A DNA stretch of 64,000 nucleotides from Microbacterium binotii (GCF_021398715.1 NZ_CP090347.1:1178001-1242000), one strand, 5' to 3'. Counted from the stretch's first letter, positions 7,919 to 16,966 are shown. Notes: generated from the letters alone by a model not told the origin. Program-made: numbers and translations.

Positions 7919-8314
7919 CTACGGCACCCAGCATCCGTTGACCAATCCCGTGGTCGCCTCGGCGGTGATCGGAATCTGCTCGACGAAAGCGCGCGTGTGG
8001 TCGGGGGAGGGCGGGTACTCGACGACCCGCCAGCCGACGACGCCGTGCTCCTCGTCCTGCGCTTCGAGCACGCAGGCGACCGCCGTGTTCGGCGGAACGG
8101 TGACCTGGAAGGAGACGCTCGTGGTGTGCTCGTCGACCAGCTGGTAGCCGGTCGTGACCGCATCCACCGACGACGAGCTCGCCGAGAACGCGTACCAGCC
8201 GGCGATGATCACGGCCGCGGCGATACCCACCGACGCGAACACGGCCCAGAAACGGCCGGAACGGGTACCGCGGGTGCGGCCGTAACGCTCGTCGAGCAGT
8301 TGTTGCGTCGTCAT
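7919..8314 (-). CDS. DUF4307 membrane protein
   Basis: The protein has 131 residues. A short cytoplasmic N-terminus (LLDERYGRTRGTRSG) precedes one transmembrane helix (about residues 22-44). An extracellular beta-rich domain follows, with VDAVTTGYQLVDEHTTSVSFQV and two cysteines (in VACVLEA and GCWVP) that could form a disulfide. This matches the DUF4307 family, which is restricted to actinobacteria and sits next to greA. The function is unknown. In M. tuberculosis, as I recall, the mycothiol conjugate amidase gene mca lies beside the equivalent gene; here it is absent from the spot. The gene is divergent from the small membrane-protein gene at 8381. Confidence 0.85.
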   Translation of the reverse strand: MTTQQLLDERYGRTRGTRSGRFWAVFASVGIAAAVIIAGWYAFSASSSSVDAVTTGYQLVDEHTTSVSFQVTVPPNTAVACVLEAQDEEHGVVGWRVVEYPPSPDHTRAFVEQIPITAEATTGLVNGCWVP

Positions 8315-8380
8315 GGACCCTCGGATCGGGAATTAGGCTTGAGTCCAGGCTAAGCGCTCGCGCGCGGAACGGAGACATCC

Positions 8381-8665
8381 ATGCACCTGGCAGTGTGGCT
8401 CGCCGAGGTGACCCCGACGCCGACGCCGACCGATGTCGACCCGCTGCTCGTGACGCCCGGCCCGTGGGGCTTCGCCGTCATCGCGCTCGTGGGTGTCGCG
8501 GTGATCCTTCTCGTCTGGGACATGCTGCGCCGCATCCGCCGTGGGCGCTACCGGTCCGAGGTCCGCGAGCAGCTGGATGCCGAGGAACTGGCGGCGAAGC
8601 AGGGTGACGCCGCCGAGCGCGACTCCGAGACCGACGACGAGGACATCGACCCGGCCCAGCGCTGA
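8381..8665 (+). CDS. Small single-pass membrane protein
   Basis: The protein has 94 residues. A short N-terminal segment rich in Thr-Pro (TPTPTPTDVDP) precedes one transmembrane helix (about residues 28-48) and a basic stop-transfer sequence, RRIRRGRYR. The tail is strongly acidic and ends in EDIDPAQR. A small membrane protein of this type occupies the same place near trhA and the cis-prenyltransferase in other actinobacteria. No function is known. The start is the ATG after GGAGACATCC. The stop lies 5 nt from the end of the convergent trhA. Confidence 0.7.
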   Translation: MHLAVWLAEVTPTPTPTDVDPLLVTPGPWGFAVIALVGVAVILLVWDMLRRIRRGRYRSEVREQLDAEELAAKQGDAAERDSETDDEDIDPAQR

Positions 8666-8669
8666 GGCT

Positions 8670-9383
8670 TCAGCCGTTGTAGGCGGGCGAGAGGCAGATG
8701 AGCAGGCACGCCGCCCAGTGGCAGAGGAACGCCAGCACGGTGCACACGTGGAAGATCTCGTGGAAGCCGAACTTTCCGGGCCACGGGTTGGGGCGCTTGA
8801 GCGCGTAGACGACGGCGCCGCCGGTGTAGAGCAGTCCGCCGACGATGACGAGCACCATCATCGCGACGTTCGCATTGAGCAGGTCGACGAGGTACATGAC
8901 CGCCGCCCAGCCGAGCAGGATGTACAGCGCGACGTACAGCCAGCGCGGTGCGTGGATCCAGAACACCCGGAAGAGGATGCCGAGGATCGCCCCGCCCCAG
9001 ACGAGGCTCAGCAGCAGCACGGACTTTTCGGGCGGAAGCGCCAGCACCGCGAGCGGCGTGTAGGTGCCCGCGATCAGCAGCAGGATGTTGGCGTGGTCGA
9101 TCCGCTTCAGCACCACCTTCGTGCGCGGCTTCCAGTCGAAGCGGTGATACAGCGCGGAATTGCCGAACAGCAGCAGCGAGGTGGTCATGAACACGGCCGC
9201 CGACCACTTGGCCGCGGGGCCGTGCGCGAGCACGATCAGGACGATGCCGGCGGCGATCGCGACCGGGAAGGTGCCCGCGTGGATCCAGCCGCGCCAGGTG
9301 GGGCGGATCTCCGTGTTGGCATCCTTCTCAGCGGCGTCGATCAGCGGCAGCGAGGGCACGTCGGGAACGCCGGAGGGGGTCAT
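8670..9383 (-). CDS. trhA: PAQR/hemolysin III family membrane protein TrhA
   Basis: The protein has 237 residues and seven predicted transmembrane helices, belonging to the hemolysin III / progestin-adipoQ receptor (PAQR) family. The family's metal-binding and catalytic-looking residues are present: NSALYHRFDW early, and two histidines in HEIFHVCTVLAFLCHW in the last helices. Bacterial members, renamed TrhA, are implicated in membrane energetics and fluidity homeostasis; true hemolysis is doubtful. The ATG at 9383 was preferred over an upstream start because the extra residues are an Ala-Tyr-Pro repeat unlike the family. It is divergent from the cis-prenyltransferase gene, as in M. tuberculosis. 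Confidence 0.9.
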   Translation of the reverse strand: MTPSGVPDVPSLPLIDAAEKDANTEIRPTWRGWIHAGTFPVAIAAGIVLIVLAHGPAAKWSAAVFMTTSLLLFGNSALYHRFDWKPRTKVVLKRIDHANILLLIAGTYTPLAVLALPPEKSVLLLSLVWGGAILGILFRVFWIHAPRWLYVALYILLGWAAVMYLVDLLNANVAMMVLVIVGGLLYTGGAVVYALKRPNPWPGKFGFHEIFHVCTVLAFLCHWAACLLICLSPAYNG

Positions 9384-9482
9384 GTGCCCAGGGTATGCCG
9401 CGGGGTATGCCGCGGGCCGCACATAGCCTCAGCGTTCGCCGAATGCGCGTGTCTTGAGCCGTGCTGGCGGTAGCGTAGGGGA

Positions 9483-10268
9483 GTGACCAGCGGTCGGGAG
9501 AGTGAGGGGCGTGGCCCCCTCTACCGTCTCTACAGCAATCGTCTGCGCCGGCAGATCCCGCCCGCATCCGTTCCTCGACACGTCGCGATGATGATCGACG
9601 GCAACCGGCGCTGGGCGCGTCAGCTGGGGTACGACTCCGCGGCGCACGGGCATCGTGCGGGCGCGGCCAAGATGCGCGAGTTCCTGCGCTGGTGCGACGA
9701 GCTCGGGGTGAAGGTCGTCTCGCTCTACCTCCTCTCGATCGACAACCTCACCAAGCGGGACTCGAAGGAGCTGGCCGATCTCATCGAGATCATCGCCGAG
9801 CTCGCCGACGAGCTGTCGCACGAGCGCGACTGGCGGGTGCAGCACGTGGGCCGCGCGGCCCCGCTGCCCCAGGAGCTCGCCCACGTGCTGGCCGACGTGC
9901 AGGAACGTACGGCGGGCAACACCGGCATGCACGTCAACCTCGCCGTCGGCTACGGCGGTCGCGGCGAGATCGTGGATGCGGTGCGCAGCATCATCACGCA
10001 GTACGACCACACCGGCGGCTCGCTGGAAGAGCTCGCCGAGAGCCTCACGCCCGAGCAGATCGGCGAGCACCTCTACACGGGCGGCCAGCCCGACCCCGAC
10101 CTCGTCATCCGCACCTCGGGCGAGCAGCGCCTCAGCGACTTCCTGCTCTGGCAGTCCGCCCACAGCGAGTTCTACTTCGTGGAGGCGCTGGGTCCCGACC
10201 TCCGCGAGGTCGATCTGCTGCGCGCCATCCGCGACTACGCGCGCCGCGACCGCCGCTTCGGCAAGTGA
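9483..10268 (+). CDS. uppS: Isoprenyl transferase (cis-prenyltransferase, UppS family)
   Basis: The protein has 261 residues. It condenses isopentenyl diphosphate with an allylic diphosphate in cis configuration to make polyprenyl diphosphates for cell-wall lipid carriers. Diagnostic motifs are HVAMMIDGNRRWAR with catalytic D39, SLYLLSIDNL, and RTSGEQRLSDFLLWQ with the pyrophosphate-binding arginine and SDFL. The C-terminal SEFYFVEALGPDL is typical. By neighbourhood (next to trhA) it corresponds to the M. tuberculosis Rv1086 type, a short-chain Z-farnesyl diphosphate synthase; product length cannot be told from sequence alone. The GTG start lies 6 nt after TAGCGT (9471-9476), suggesting a leaderless transcript. 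Confidence 0.93.
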   Translation: MTSGRESEGRGPLYRLYSNRLRRQIPPASVPRHVAMMIDGNRRWARQLGYDSAAHGHRAGAAKMREFLRWCDELGVKVVSLYLLSIDNLTKRDSKELADLIEIIAELADELSHERDWRVQHVGRAAPLPQELAHVLADVQERTAGNTGMHVNLAVGYGGRGEIVDAVRSIITQYDHTGGSLEELAESLTPEQIGEHLYTGGQPDPDLVIRTSGEQRLSDFLLWQSAHSEFYFVEALGPDLREVDLLRAIRDYARRDRRFGK

Positions 10269-10319
10269 GTGCCGCGAGCTCGTTAACGAAGACGTAACGC
10301 GACACACCCGCATCCGCTC

Positions 10320-10449
10320 TGGCAATCGCACCCGCGCGCGTCGTACGGTCATCACAACGGGCACGGCGCCCGTTCGGGTCGGCCCCAGGAAGCGACTCGC
10401 TACCCACCGGTCGACTCGAGAGACCCCGGGCCACGGGCCCGGAAGGGGA
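10320..10449 (+). promoter_or_regulatory. Promoter and structured 5' leader of phoH
   Basis: TGGCAA (10320-10325) and TACGGT (10344-10349) are spaced 18 nt apart and could be the -35 and -10 elements. That would give a leader of about 100 nt, unlike the many leaderless genes nearby. The leader holds a 7-bp GC hairpin with a 3-nt loop (10426-10432 with 10436-10442) whose 3' arm runs into the GGAAGGGGAG ribosome site, so folding could hide the site. No known riboswitch consensus was recognised. Confidence 0.4.
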
Positions 10450-10456
10450 GTGGGTT

Positions 10457-11812
10457 GTGACCACACGAGCACCACACCAGCAGCAGCGGGCGACCGTCCA
10501 GCAGAGCGCAGATCAGGAAACTGACCTGCGCTCTTATGTTTTGGACACCTCGGTGCTTCTGAGCGATCCCCGAGCGTACTTCCGCTTCGCGGAGCACTCG
10601 GTCGTGATCCCCGTCGTCGTCATCACCGAACTGGAGGCCAAGAGACATGATCCGGAGCTGGGTTACTTCGCGCGCCAGGCGCTGCGGCACCTCGATGAGC
10701 TTCGCGTCGAGCACGGTCGCCTCGACTTCCCCGTCCCCGTCGGCGCCGGCGGATCGCTCCGCGTCGAACTGACCAACACCGACCCGTCGGTTCTGCCGAG
10801 CGGCATGCGGCTCGGCGACAACGACACCCGCATCCTCGCCGTGGCCATGCACCTCCAGCAGGAGGGGCACGACGTGACGGTCGTCTCCAAGGATCTCCCG
10901 ATGCGCGTCAAGGCCGCCTCGCTCGGCATCCTCGCGGAGGAGTACCTCGCCGAGCAGGCCGCGGACTCCGGCTGGACCGGCATCGCCGACATCAGCGTCT
11001 CGGGCGACGAGATGAGCGACCTGTACGAGAGCGACGTCGCCGTAAGCGACGACGTGCGGGGTCTTCCCGTCAACACGGGCCTCATCGTGCATTCCGAGCG
11101 CGGCTCCGCCCTCGGCCGCGTCACCGGTGACGGCGAGTTCCGGCTCGTGCGCGGCGACCGCGACGTCTTCGGTCTGCACGGCCGCTCCGCGGAGCAGCGC
11201 ATCGCGATCGACCTGCTGTCGGACCCGGATGTGGGCATCGTCTCGCTCGGCGGGCGCGCCGGCACGGGCAAGTCGGCGCTCGCCCTGTGCGCGGCACTCG
11301 AGGCGGTGCTGGAGCGTCAGCAGCAGCGCAAGATCATCGTGTTCCGTCCGCTGTTCGCGGTCGGCGGTCAGGAGCTCGGCTACCTCCCCGGCGACGCGCA
11401 GGAGAAGATGAACCCCTGGGGTCAGGCGGTCTTCGACACGCTCGGCTCCGTCGTGAGCTCGAACGTGCTGGAGGAGGTCGTCGCGCGCGGCATCCTCGAG
11501 GTGCTGCCGCTGACCCACATCCGGGGCCGCTCCCTGCACGACGCGTTCGTGATCGTGGACGAGGCGCAGTCGCTCGAGCGCAATGTGCTGCTGACGGTGC
11601 TCAGCCGCATCGGCCAGAACTCCCGCGTCGTGCTCACCCACGACGTCGCCCAGCGCGACAACCTGCGGGTCGGACGCCATGACGGCATCGCCTCGGTGAT
11701 CGAGACGCTCAAGGGGCACGGGCTGTTCGGGCACGTCACCCTGACACGCTCGGAGCGCTCCGCGATCGCGGCCCTCGTGACCGACCTACTGGAGGCGGGC
11801 GAACTCTCGTGA
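10457..11812 (+). CDS. phoH2: PIN domain-PhoH ATPase fusion protein
   Basis: The protein has 451 residues. The N-terminal PIN ribonuclease domain (about 25-165) has the acidic residues D30 (YVLDTS), E58/E60 ([10 protein letters not shown]) and GDNDTRIL around 120-127. The C-terminal PhoH/RecD-like ATPase has Walker A GRAGTGKS at 266-273, Walker [12 protein letters not shown], and a late THDVAQRDN motif. PIN-PhoH proteins (PhoH2) are sequence-directed RNA helicase/RNases in mycobacteria and may act in RNA processing. The long form lacks an adjacent antitoxin gene here. The start is a GTG after a GGAAGGGGAG ribosome site. It is followed by a candidate small RNA on the same strand. Confidence 0.93.
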   Translation: MTTRAPHQQQRATVQQSADQETDLRSYVLDTSVLLSDPRAYFRFAEHSVVIPVVVITELEAKRHDPELGYFARQALRHLDELRVEHGRLDFPVPVGAGGSLRVELTNTDPSVLPSGMRLGDNDTRILAVAMHLQQEGHDVTVVSKDLPMRVKAASLGILAEEYLAEQAADSGWTGIADISVSGDEMSDLYESDVAVSDDVRGLPVNTGLIVHSERGSALGRVTGDGEFRLVRGDRDVFGLHGRSAEQRIAIDLLSDPDVGIVSLGGRAGTGKSALALCAALEAVLERQQQRKIIVFRPLFAVGGQELGYLPGDAQEKMNPWGQAVFDTLGSVVSSNVLEEVVARGILEVLPLTHIRGRSLHDAFVIVDEAQSLERNVLLTVLSRIGQNSRVVLTHDVAQRDNLRVGRHDGIASVIETLKGHGLFGHVTLTRSERSAIAALVTDLLEAGELS

Positions 11813-11910
11813 CCGCGCATGAGAGCTTTCTCACCCGATCCTCCTTGTGCTCTCACGGCAGCAGCGGATCATGGACAACACGGATGACGCGACACTGTCA
11901 TTCACCGCTG

Positions 11911-12055
11911 GAATGAGTTCCCCCAGACTCTGACGGCGAAGAAAAACTGGAGAAGCAATCCGCCACCGATTCCCCCCGGTGAGGTGGCGGGCATCACGGG
12001 TTCGGGTCCCGTGGTCTCTCTGTGGCCCCCGGCGTCCCCCAGCGCCGGGGGCCTT
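11911..12055 (+). ncRNA. Candidate 6C-type sRNA with C-rich loops
   Basis: This sits in the 300-base non-coding stretch between phoH and the response regulator. Three hairpins display cytosine runs in their loops. Hairpin A is 11915-11918 with 11927-11930, loop TCCCCCAG. Hairpin B is CCGCCACC at 11960-11967 with GGTGGCGG at 11983-11990, containing CCCCCC. The terminal hairpin is a perfect 11-bp stem, 12024-12034 with 12043-12053, again with loop TCCCCCAG. A further stem, CACGGG/CCCGTG (11995-12000 with 12008-12013), lies between. C-run loops in two hairpins define the actinobacterial 6C RNA, which regulates targets by pairing with G-rich translation starts. The terminal hairpin followed by TTCCTC would be its terminator. 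The 5' end is uncertain and may lie nearer 11870. Confidence 0.6.
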
Positions 12056-12112
12056 CCTCATGCCCGGGCGCGCGAGGTCACCGGCCATACGGCCGGTACG
12101 GATGCGGCGCGC

Positions 12113-12769
12113 TCACTCCCAGCGGTAGCCGGCGCCGCGCACCGTGACGATGCGCTCGTGACCGAACTTGGCGCGCAGGTAGCGCACGTACACGTCGACC
12201 ACGTTGGAGCCCGGGTCGAAGTCGAGCCCCCAGACCCGGCTCAGCAGCTGCTCGCGGCTGAGCACCTGACCGGGGTGGCGCAGGAACTGCTCGGCGAGGG
12301 CGAACTCCCGCGCCGAGAGGTCGATCTCGCGGCCCTCGACGCTCGCGCGCCGCGAGAGGACGTCGAGGATGACGTCGCCGTGGACGATCGCGATGCTGCC
12401 GGTCGCGACGTTCTCACGCAAGCGCGAGCGCACGCGTGCGAGGAGCTCGTCGAACTTGAACGGTTTCGGCACGTAGTCGTTCGCACCGGCGTTGAGGCCG
12501 TCGACCGTGTCGCGGGTGCTGCTGCGGGCGGTCAGCATGATGACCGGCAGGTGCGAGCCCTGACCGCGCAGGTGCCGGAGCACTTCGAAACCGTCCATGC
12601 CCGGCAGCCCCACATCCAGCAGCAGGAGATCGATCTCGCCCGAGAGCGCACGCTCGAGAGCGTCATCACCGTCCTCGACCACCTCGGTGGCGAATCCCGC
12701 GGACTCCAGTCCCCGCTTCACGAAAGCGGAGATGCGGGGTTCATCCTCCGCGATCAGGATCAAGGTCAT
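12113..12769 (-). CDS. OmpR/PhoB-family response regulator
   Basis: The protein has 218 residues. The receiver domain (1-115) has acidic pocket residues E8/D9/E10, phospho-acceptor D52 in LLLLDVGLPGMDG, T80 and K102 in YVPKPF. The C-terminal winged helix contains LSAREFALAEQFLRHPGQVLS and ends with RTVRGAGYRWE-type sequence, typical of OmpR-class DNA binding. Its ATG overlaps the stop of the upstream kinase gene (ATGA), so kinase and regulator are co-translated. The stimulus is unknown. It is the last gene of the long minus-strand string that starts at xseA. The 3' end faces the candidate sRNA. Confidence 0.93.
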   Translation of the reverse strand: MTLILIAEDEPRISAFVKRGLESAGFATEVVEDGDDALERALSGEIDLLLLDVGLPGMDGFEVLRHLRGQGSHLPVIMLTARSSTRDTVDGLNAGANDYVPKPFKFDELLARVRSRLRENVATGSIAIVHGDVILDVLSRRASVEGREIDLSAREFALAEQFLRHPGQVLSREQLLSRVWGLDFDPGSNVVDVYVRYLRAKFGHERIVTVRGAGYRWE

Positions 12770-14211
12770 GTGGTTGCCTCTCGCTGCAGAACGACGTCGC
12801 CGGCGCGCACGGGCGTCGGGACCAGAGTGGACGGATGGCCGCTGGTCGGTACGCGCACCGTGAAGGTGGCGCCGCCGCCGGGAGTGTCGGTCACGTCGAC
12901 GGAGCCGCCGTGGGCCTGCGCGATCGCCTCGACGATGGCAAGACCCAGACCCGAGCCCTCGACGGAGCGGTTCGCGTCGACGCGGGCGAACCGCTGGAAG
13001 ATTCGACGCCGGGCGGCCGGGGGAATGCCCGCACCGTGATCGCGGACCCACAGCCGTGCCTCGCCCTCGACGACGTCGCTGCCGACCTCGATGGGGCTTC
13101 CCGCCGGCGTGTACTTCGCGGCGTTGTCGGCGAGCTGCAACCAGGCCTGAGTGAGCCGGTCGGCGTCCGCGACCACCACGCCGCGCGCGCTGCGGGCGAG
13201 CGAGAAGGGGTGGCCGGAGATGGCGGACACGAGCTCGCCGACGCGCTCGGTCAGCGTTCCGAGGTCCACGGGGCGCATCTCGAACTGATCGCCCTGCGCC
13301 GAGGACAGCAGGTCGATGTCGTCGACGAGACGCGTCATCCGATCGAGCTCGGAGATCCCCATGTCGCGGATGCCGATGACATCCTCGCGATCGTCGACGT
13401 TCATCATCTCGAGGTGGCCGCGCACGATCGTGATGGGCGTCTTCAGCTCGTGCCGGATGTCGTCGAGCAGCTGCCGTTGGCTGCTGACGGAGGCCTCGAG
13501 GCGGTCGAGCATGGAGTTCATGGTGCGCGAGAGGTCGGCGATCTCGTGGTCGCCCTCCTCGGGAACGCGCGTGCCGAGATCGTCGAGCGTCACCGCATCG
13601 GCCGCTTCGCGCAGCTGCCGCAGAGGCGAGAGCAGCCGGCCGGTGAAGAACCAGCTCGCGAAGCCGAGCGCGGCCATGACGACCACGGCGGCGACGACGT
13701 ACGTCATGATCGACGCCTGGAACGGCGCCATCTCGGCCTCCATGTCGACACCGCGCAGGTAGATGCCCGTCTCGCCGCCGATCTGCACCGGCAGCGCGAC
13801 GTAGCGCACCTCGCCCTGGTCGGTCGACACGGTGCCCAGGACGATGTCGTTGCCGGTGACCGCCTTCGTCGCCGCCGCGACGACCGCGGGGTCTTCGATC
13901 GCGCGGAAGAGATTGCCCGCCGAGGGCGACACGACGATCTCACCGTCGACGACGCCGACGACTCCCTCGGTCTGCGAGGGCAGGAAGCCGGTCACGGTGC
14001 GCGTGAGGTAGATGCCCGGGGACGGAGCATCGCCCACGGGTCGCAGGGCCTGCACCTTCTCGATCAGGCGGTCGTCCACGTCGTCGACGAGACGCGCCCG
14101 CTGGATCCAGAAGGAGACCCCGCCCGCAACGATCAGCCCGACGCACGCCACAAGGAGGATCGCCCCCAGAGTCTTCACGCGCGCCGAGAGCATTCTCGGC
14201 GTCTGCTTCAC
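12766..14211 (-). CDS. Membrane sensor histidine kinase
   Basis: The protein has 481 residues from the GTG at 14211 (475 if the ATG at 14193 is used; the ribosome site is weak for both). It has a transmembrane helix (about 17-35), an extracytoplasmic sensor of roughly 130 residues, a second helix (about 169-190), and a HAMP linker. The HisKA domain carries the autophosphorylated H254 in RHELKTPITI. The ATPase domain has the N-box LQLADNAAKYTP, GAGIP and GSGLGLAIV. The periplasmic domain shows no family I recognise. The gene lies 39 nt downstream of fumC on the same strand and overlaps its cognate regulator, so it probably shares the fumC transcript in part. Confidence 0.92.
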   Translation of the reverse strand: MKQTPRMLSARVKTLGAILLVACVGLIVAGGVSFWIQRARLVDDVDDRLIEKVQALRPVGDAPSPGIYLTRTVTGFLPSQTEGVVGVVDGEIVVSPSAGNLFRAIEDPAVVAAATKAVTGNDIVLGTVSTDQGEVRYVALPVQIGGETGIYLRGVDMEAEMAPFQASIMTYVVAAVVVMAALGFASWFFTGRLLSPLRQLREAADAVTLDDLGTRVPEEGDHEIADLSRTMNSMLDRLEASVSSQRQLLDDIRHELKTPITIVRGHLEMMNVDDREDVIGIRDMGISELDRMTRLVDDIDLLSSAQGDQFEMRPVDLGTLTERVGELVSAISGHPFSLARSARGVVVADADRLTQAWLQLADNAAKYTPAGSPIEVGSDVVEGEARLWVRDHGAGIPPAARRRIFQRFARVDANRSVEGSGLGLAIVEAIAQAHGGSVDVTDTPGGGATFTVRVPTSGHPSTLVPTPVRAGDVVLQREATT

Positions 14212-14249
14212 CTTCCGATTATGTCCCGTCGGGCGGTTTCGCGTGTAGC

Positions 14250-15644
14250 TCAGCCCGGGTGGGTCATCGAGAGCAGATCGAGCTTCTCGTCGAGCTGCGC
14301 CTCGCTGAGCTCGCCTCGCTCCACGTATCCGAGAGCGATGACGGCCTCGCGGACCGTGATGCCCTCGGCGACGGCGTGCTTGGCGATCTTGGCCGCGGCC
14401 TCGTAGCCGATGAGCTTGTTCAGCGGCGTGACGATCGAGGGCGACATGCCGGCGTAGGCCGCCGCGCGCTCGCGGTTGACCTCGAGGCCGCGGATCGTCT
14501 TGTCGGCCAGCACGCGCACCGAGTTCGCGAGCAGGCGGATCGACTCGAGCAGCGCGGTGCCCATCACGGGGATCGCGACGTTCAGCTCGAACGAGCCGGA
14601 TGCGCCGGCCCACGCGATCGTGGCGTCGTTGCCGATGACCCGCGCGCACACCATGAGCGTGGCCTCGGGAACGACCGGGTTGACCTTACCGGGCATGATC
14701 GAGGAGCCGGGCTGCAGGTCGGGGATGTGCAGCTCGCCGAGACCCGTGTTGGGGCCGGAGCCCATCCAGCGCAGGTCGTTGTTGATCTTGGTGAGCGAGA
14801 CGGCGATGGTGCGGAGGGCTCCGGAGGCCTCGACGAGCCCGTCGCGGTTCGCCTGCGCCTCGAAGTGGTCCTTGGCCTCGGTGATGGGCAGCTCGGTCTC
14901 GGCCACGATGAGCTCGATGACCTTCTGCGGGAAGCCGAGCGGGGTGTTGATGCCGGTGCCGACCGCGGTGCCGCCCAGCGGAACCTCGGCGACGCGGGGG
15001 ATCGTCGCCTGCACGCGCTCGATGCCGAGGCGGATCTGGCGGGCGTAGCCGCCGAACTCCTGGCCGAGGGTGACGGGCGTCGCATCCATGAGGTGCGTGC
15101 GGCCCGACTTGACGACGTCGCTCCAGGCTTCCGCCTTCTCCTCCAGAGCGACGGCGAGGTGGTCGAGAGCGGGGATCAGGGCGTCGACGATCTCCTGCGT
15201 CACCGCGATGTGCACCGAGGTGGGGAAGACGTCGTTCGAGGACTGCGAGGCGTTGACGTGGTCGTTCGGGTGAACCGTCGAGCCGAGATCGCGCGTCGCC
15301 AGGGTGGCGAGCACCTCGTTCATGTTCATGTTCGACGACGTGCCGCTGCCGGTCTGGTAGACGTCGATCGGGAACTGGTCGGCGTGCTCGCCGGCGATGA
15401 TCCGGTCCGCGGCACGCGCGATCGCGTCGGCGATCTGCGCGTCGAGGGTTCCGAGCTGCTTGTTCGCGAGAGCCGCGGCCTTCTTGATCCGCGCGAGCGC
15501 AACGATCTGAGCCGGCGCCAGTGCGTCGCCCGAGATCGGGAAGTTCTCGACGGCGCGCTGGGTCTGCGCGCTGTAGAGAGCGGATGCGGGAACGCGGACC
15601 TCGCCCATCGTGTCGTGTTCGATGCGGTATTCGGTCTCAGCCAC
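14250..15644 (-). CDS. fumC: Class II fumarate hydratase
   Basis: The protein has 464 residues and catalyses reversible hydration of fumarate to malate in the TCA cycle, as an iron-independent homotetramer. The signature [11 protein letters not shown] lies at 313-323 and includes the mobile SS loop with the catalytic serine. Other family segments are [13 protein letters not shown] (99-111) and [18 protein letters not shown] with the active-site histidine H184. It lies 36 nt after the carbonic anhydrase gene and 39 nt before the histidine kinase gene, all in one direction. In M. tuberculosis fum is also near glpX and xseA, as I recall, so the placement is ancestral. Confidence 0.97.
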   Translation of the reverse strand: MAETEYRIEHDTMGEVRVPASALYSAQTQRAVENFPISGDALAPAQIVALARIKKAAALANKQLGTLDAQIADAIARAADRIIAGEHADQFPIDVYQTGSGTSSNMNMNEVLATLATRDLGSTVHPNDHVNASQSSNDVFPTSVHIAVTQEIVDALIPALDHLAVALEEKAEAWSDVVKSGRTHLMDATPVTLGQEFGGYARQIRLGIERVQATIPRVAEVPLGGTAVGTGINTPLGFPQKVIELIVAETELPITEAKDHFEAQANRDGLVEASGALRTIAVSLTKINNDLRWMGSGPNTGLGELHIPDLQPGSSIMPGKVNPVVPEATLMVCARVIGNDATIAWAGASGSFELNVAIPVMGTALLESIRLLANSVRVLADKTIRGLEVNRERAAAYAGMSPSIVTPLNKLIGYEAAAKIAKHAVAEGITVREAVIALGYVERGELSEAQLDEKLDLLSMTHPG

Positions 15645-15680
15645 GGGTGTCTCCTCTGACGGTGTGCGGACGATGGGTGA

Positions 15681-16331
15681 TCAGGCGGCGGATTCGGTCG
15701 CGGCGCCGACGATGAAGTCGGGCTCGGCGACGCCCTTCGCGAGGCGGTAGTTCACGCCGACGATCGCGAGCGAGCCGTCGGCCACGGCGGCGCTGATGAG
15801 CTCCGACGAGTGCAGCAGCTCGGTCACGGTGTCGCGCAGGTGCTCGCGTCCCACGTGCTCGGCGTCGACCGTCGCGGCGTTCGTGCCCTCGGCGACCTGC
15901 ACACGGCGCACGGCCGGCACGATAGGCGCGACCTGGCGCCAGATGCGCGGCGGCAGCGCGGGCGCGTCGGGCGAGGTGCTGTCGATGGCGGCGCGGACGG
16001 CACCGCACTCGTCATGGCCGAGCACGACGATGAGCGGGGTGCCGAGCACCTCGACCGCGTACTCGAGGCTGCCGACGACCGAGTCGGAGATGACCTGACC
16101 GGCGTTGCGCACGACGAACAGGTCGCCCAGCCCCTCGTCGAAGATGATCTCGGCGGCCAGACGCGAGTCGGAGCAGCCGAACAGGGCCGCGCGCGGGCGC
16201 TGCCCCGACGCGAGCTCGTGGCGGCGCTCGACGTCCTGTCGCGGGTGGCGCGGCGTGCCGGAGACGAAGCGCTCGTTGCCCTCGAGCATCTCGGCCCAGA
16301 CCTGAGCGGGGGTGGGGTGGGGATCGGTCAC
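15681..16331 (-). CDS. Beta-class carbonic anhydrase
   Basis: The protein has 216 residues. It catalyses interconversion of CO2 and bicarbonate. The zinc ligands of beta-class enzymes are visible: C53 and the D55/R57 dyad in FGCSDSR, and H106 and C109 in GHDECGA. The start is the GTG at 16331, preceded by GGAG and overlapping the stop of the DUF4245 gene by 4 nt, so translation is coupled. Adjacency to fumC suggests a link to bicarbonate supply for anaplerosis, but this is inference from position only. Confidence 0.93.
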   Translation of the reverse strand: MTDPHPTPAQVWAEMLEGNERFVSGTPRHPRQDVERRHELASGQRPRAALFGCSDSRLAAEIIFDEGLGDLFVVRNAGQVISDSVVGSLEYAVEVLGTPLIVVLGHDECGAVRAAIDSTSPDAPALPPRIWRQVAPIVPAVRRVQVAEGTNAATVDAEHVGREHLRDTVTELLHSSELISAAVADGSLAIVGVNYRLAKGVAEPDFIVGAATESAA

Positions 16332-16966
16332 GGTGTCTCCTCGCGCAGCTGAAGGATGGTGTCGGTGACGGTCGTGGCCAGCTGCGCCGCGGTGTCGGGC
16401 GTGGCCGTGCCGTACACAAGGATCTGGTCGGGTCCCGCAGGGGTCGCGAGAGCGTACGACACGCCTCCGGCGGAGCGGGCGTCGGAGATCTCGTAGCGCT
16501 GCCACTCGATGCCGTCGATCGTCTCGGTGCCGGTCGGGGCGGCGCCGTTGAGAGTGCGGGCCACCCACCCCGCATCCGCGTCGAAGGCCTGCGCGATGTT
16601 GATGTAGCTCTCGGCGTCGGGAACGTAGACGATCGTGAAGGCCGGGACGCTGTTGCCCTCGAGCTGCGCCTGGTTCACGCGCCAGTTCTCCGGCACCTCG
16701 GGGGAGATGACGGGGCGCCCGTAGGCGTCCGCGAAGCCGTCGGCGATCTCGGCGACGTCCACCGCGGGCGCGGGCGCGGGGTTGCCGCGCGGCACTGCGA
16801 AGATGATCACGATCACGACGCCGAGGGTCGCGAGCAGCGCCGCGATGAGGTTTCGGAACGTCTGGCTCGAGCGATAGATGCGCGAGGACTCCGCCTTACG
16901 GGCGGCGGTCTCGTCGGGAGTCTCGGGGCGGCCGAGCTCGGCGACGACGCGGGGACCTCGGGCCAT
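16328..16966 (-). CDS. DUF4245 membrane-anchored protein
   Basis: The protein has 212 residues. A cytoplasmic N-terminus (with RPETPDETAARKAESSRIYR) precedes one transmembrane helix (about 42-59). An extracytoplasmic domain follows, with ENWRVNQAQL, YINIAQAF and GIEWQRYE. This is the DUF4245 family, an actinobacterial protein routinely found beside xseA/xseB and fum. The function is unknown; the domain resembles small ligand- or lipid-binding folds only in general character. Its ATG shares a base with the xseB stop, and its own stop overlaps the carbonic anhydrase start, so the three are likely co-translated. Confidence 0.88.
   Translation of the reverse strand: MARGPRVVAELGRPETPDETAARKAESSRIYRSSQTFRNLIAALLATLGVVIVIIFAVPRGNPAPAPAVDVAEIADGFADAYGRPVISPEVPENWRVNQAQLEGNSVPAFTIVYVPDAESYINIAQAFDADAGWVARTLNGAAPTGTETIDGIEWQRYEISDARSAGGVSYALATPAGPDQILVYGTATPDTAAQLATTVTDTILQLREETP

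Noticed and set aside
10269..10456. Possible ydaO/c-di-AMP riboswitch before phoH
   Set aside because: I could not find the conserved core of that riboswitch; only two simple GC hairpins are visible.
14259..15659. Open frame of 466 codons on the plus strand opposite fumC
   Set aside because: It mirrors the fumarase gene almost exactly and has charged, repetitive composition without any domain.
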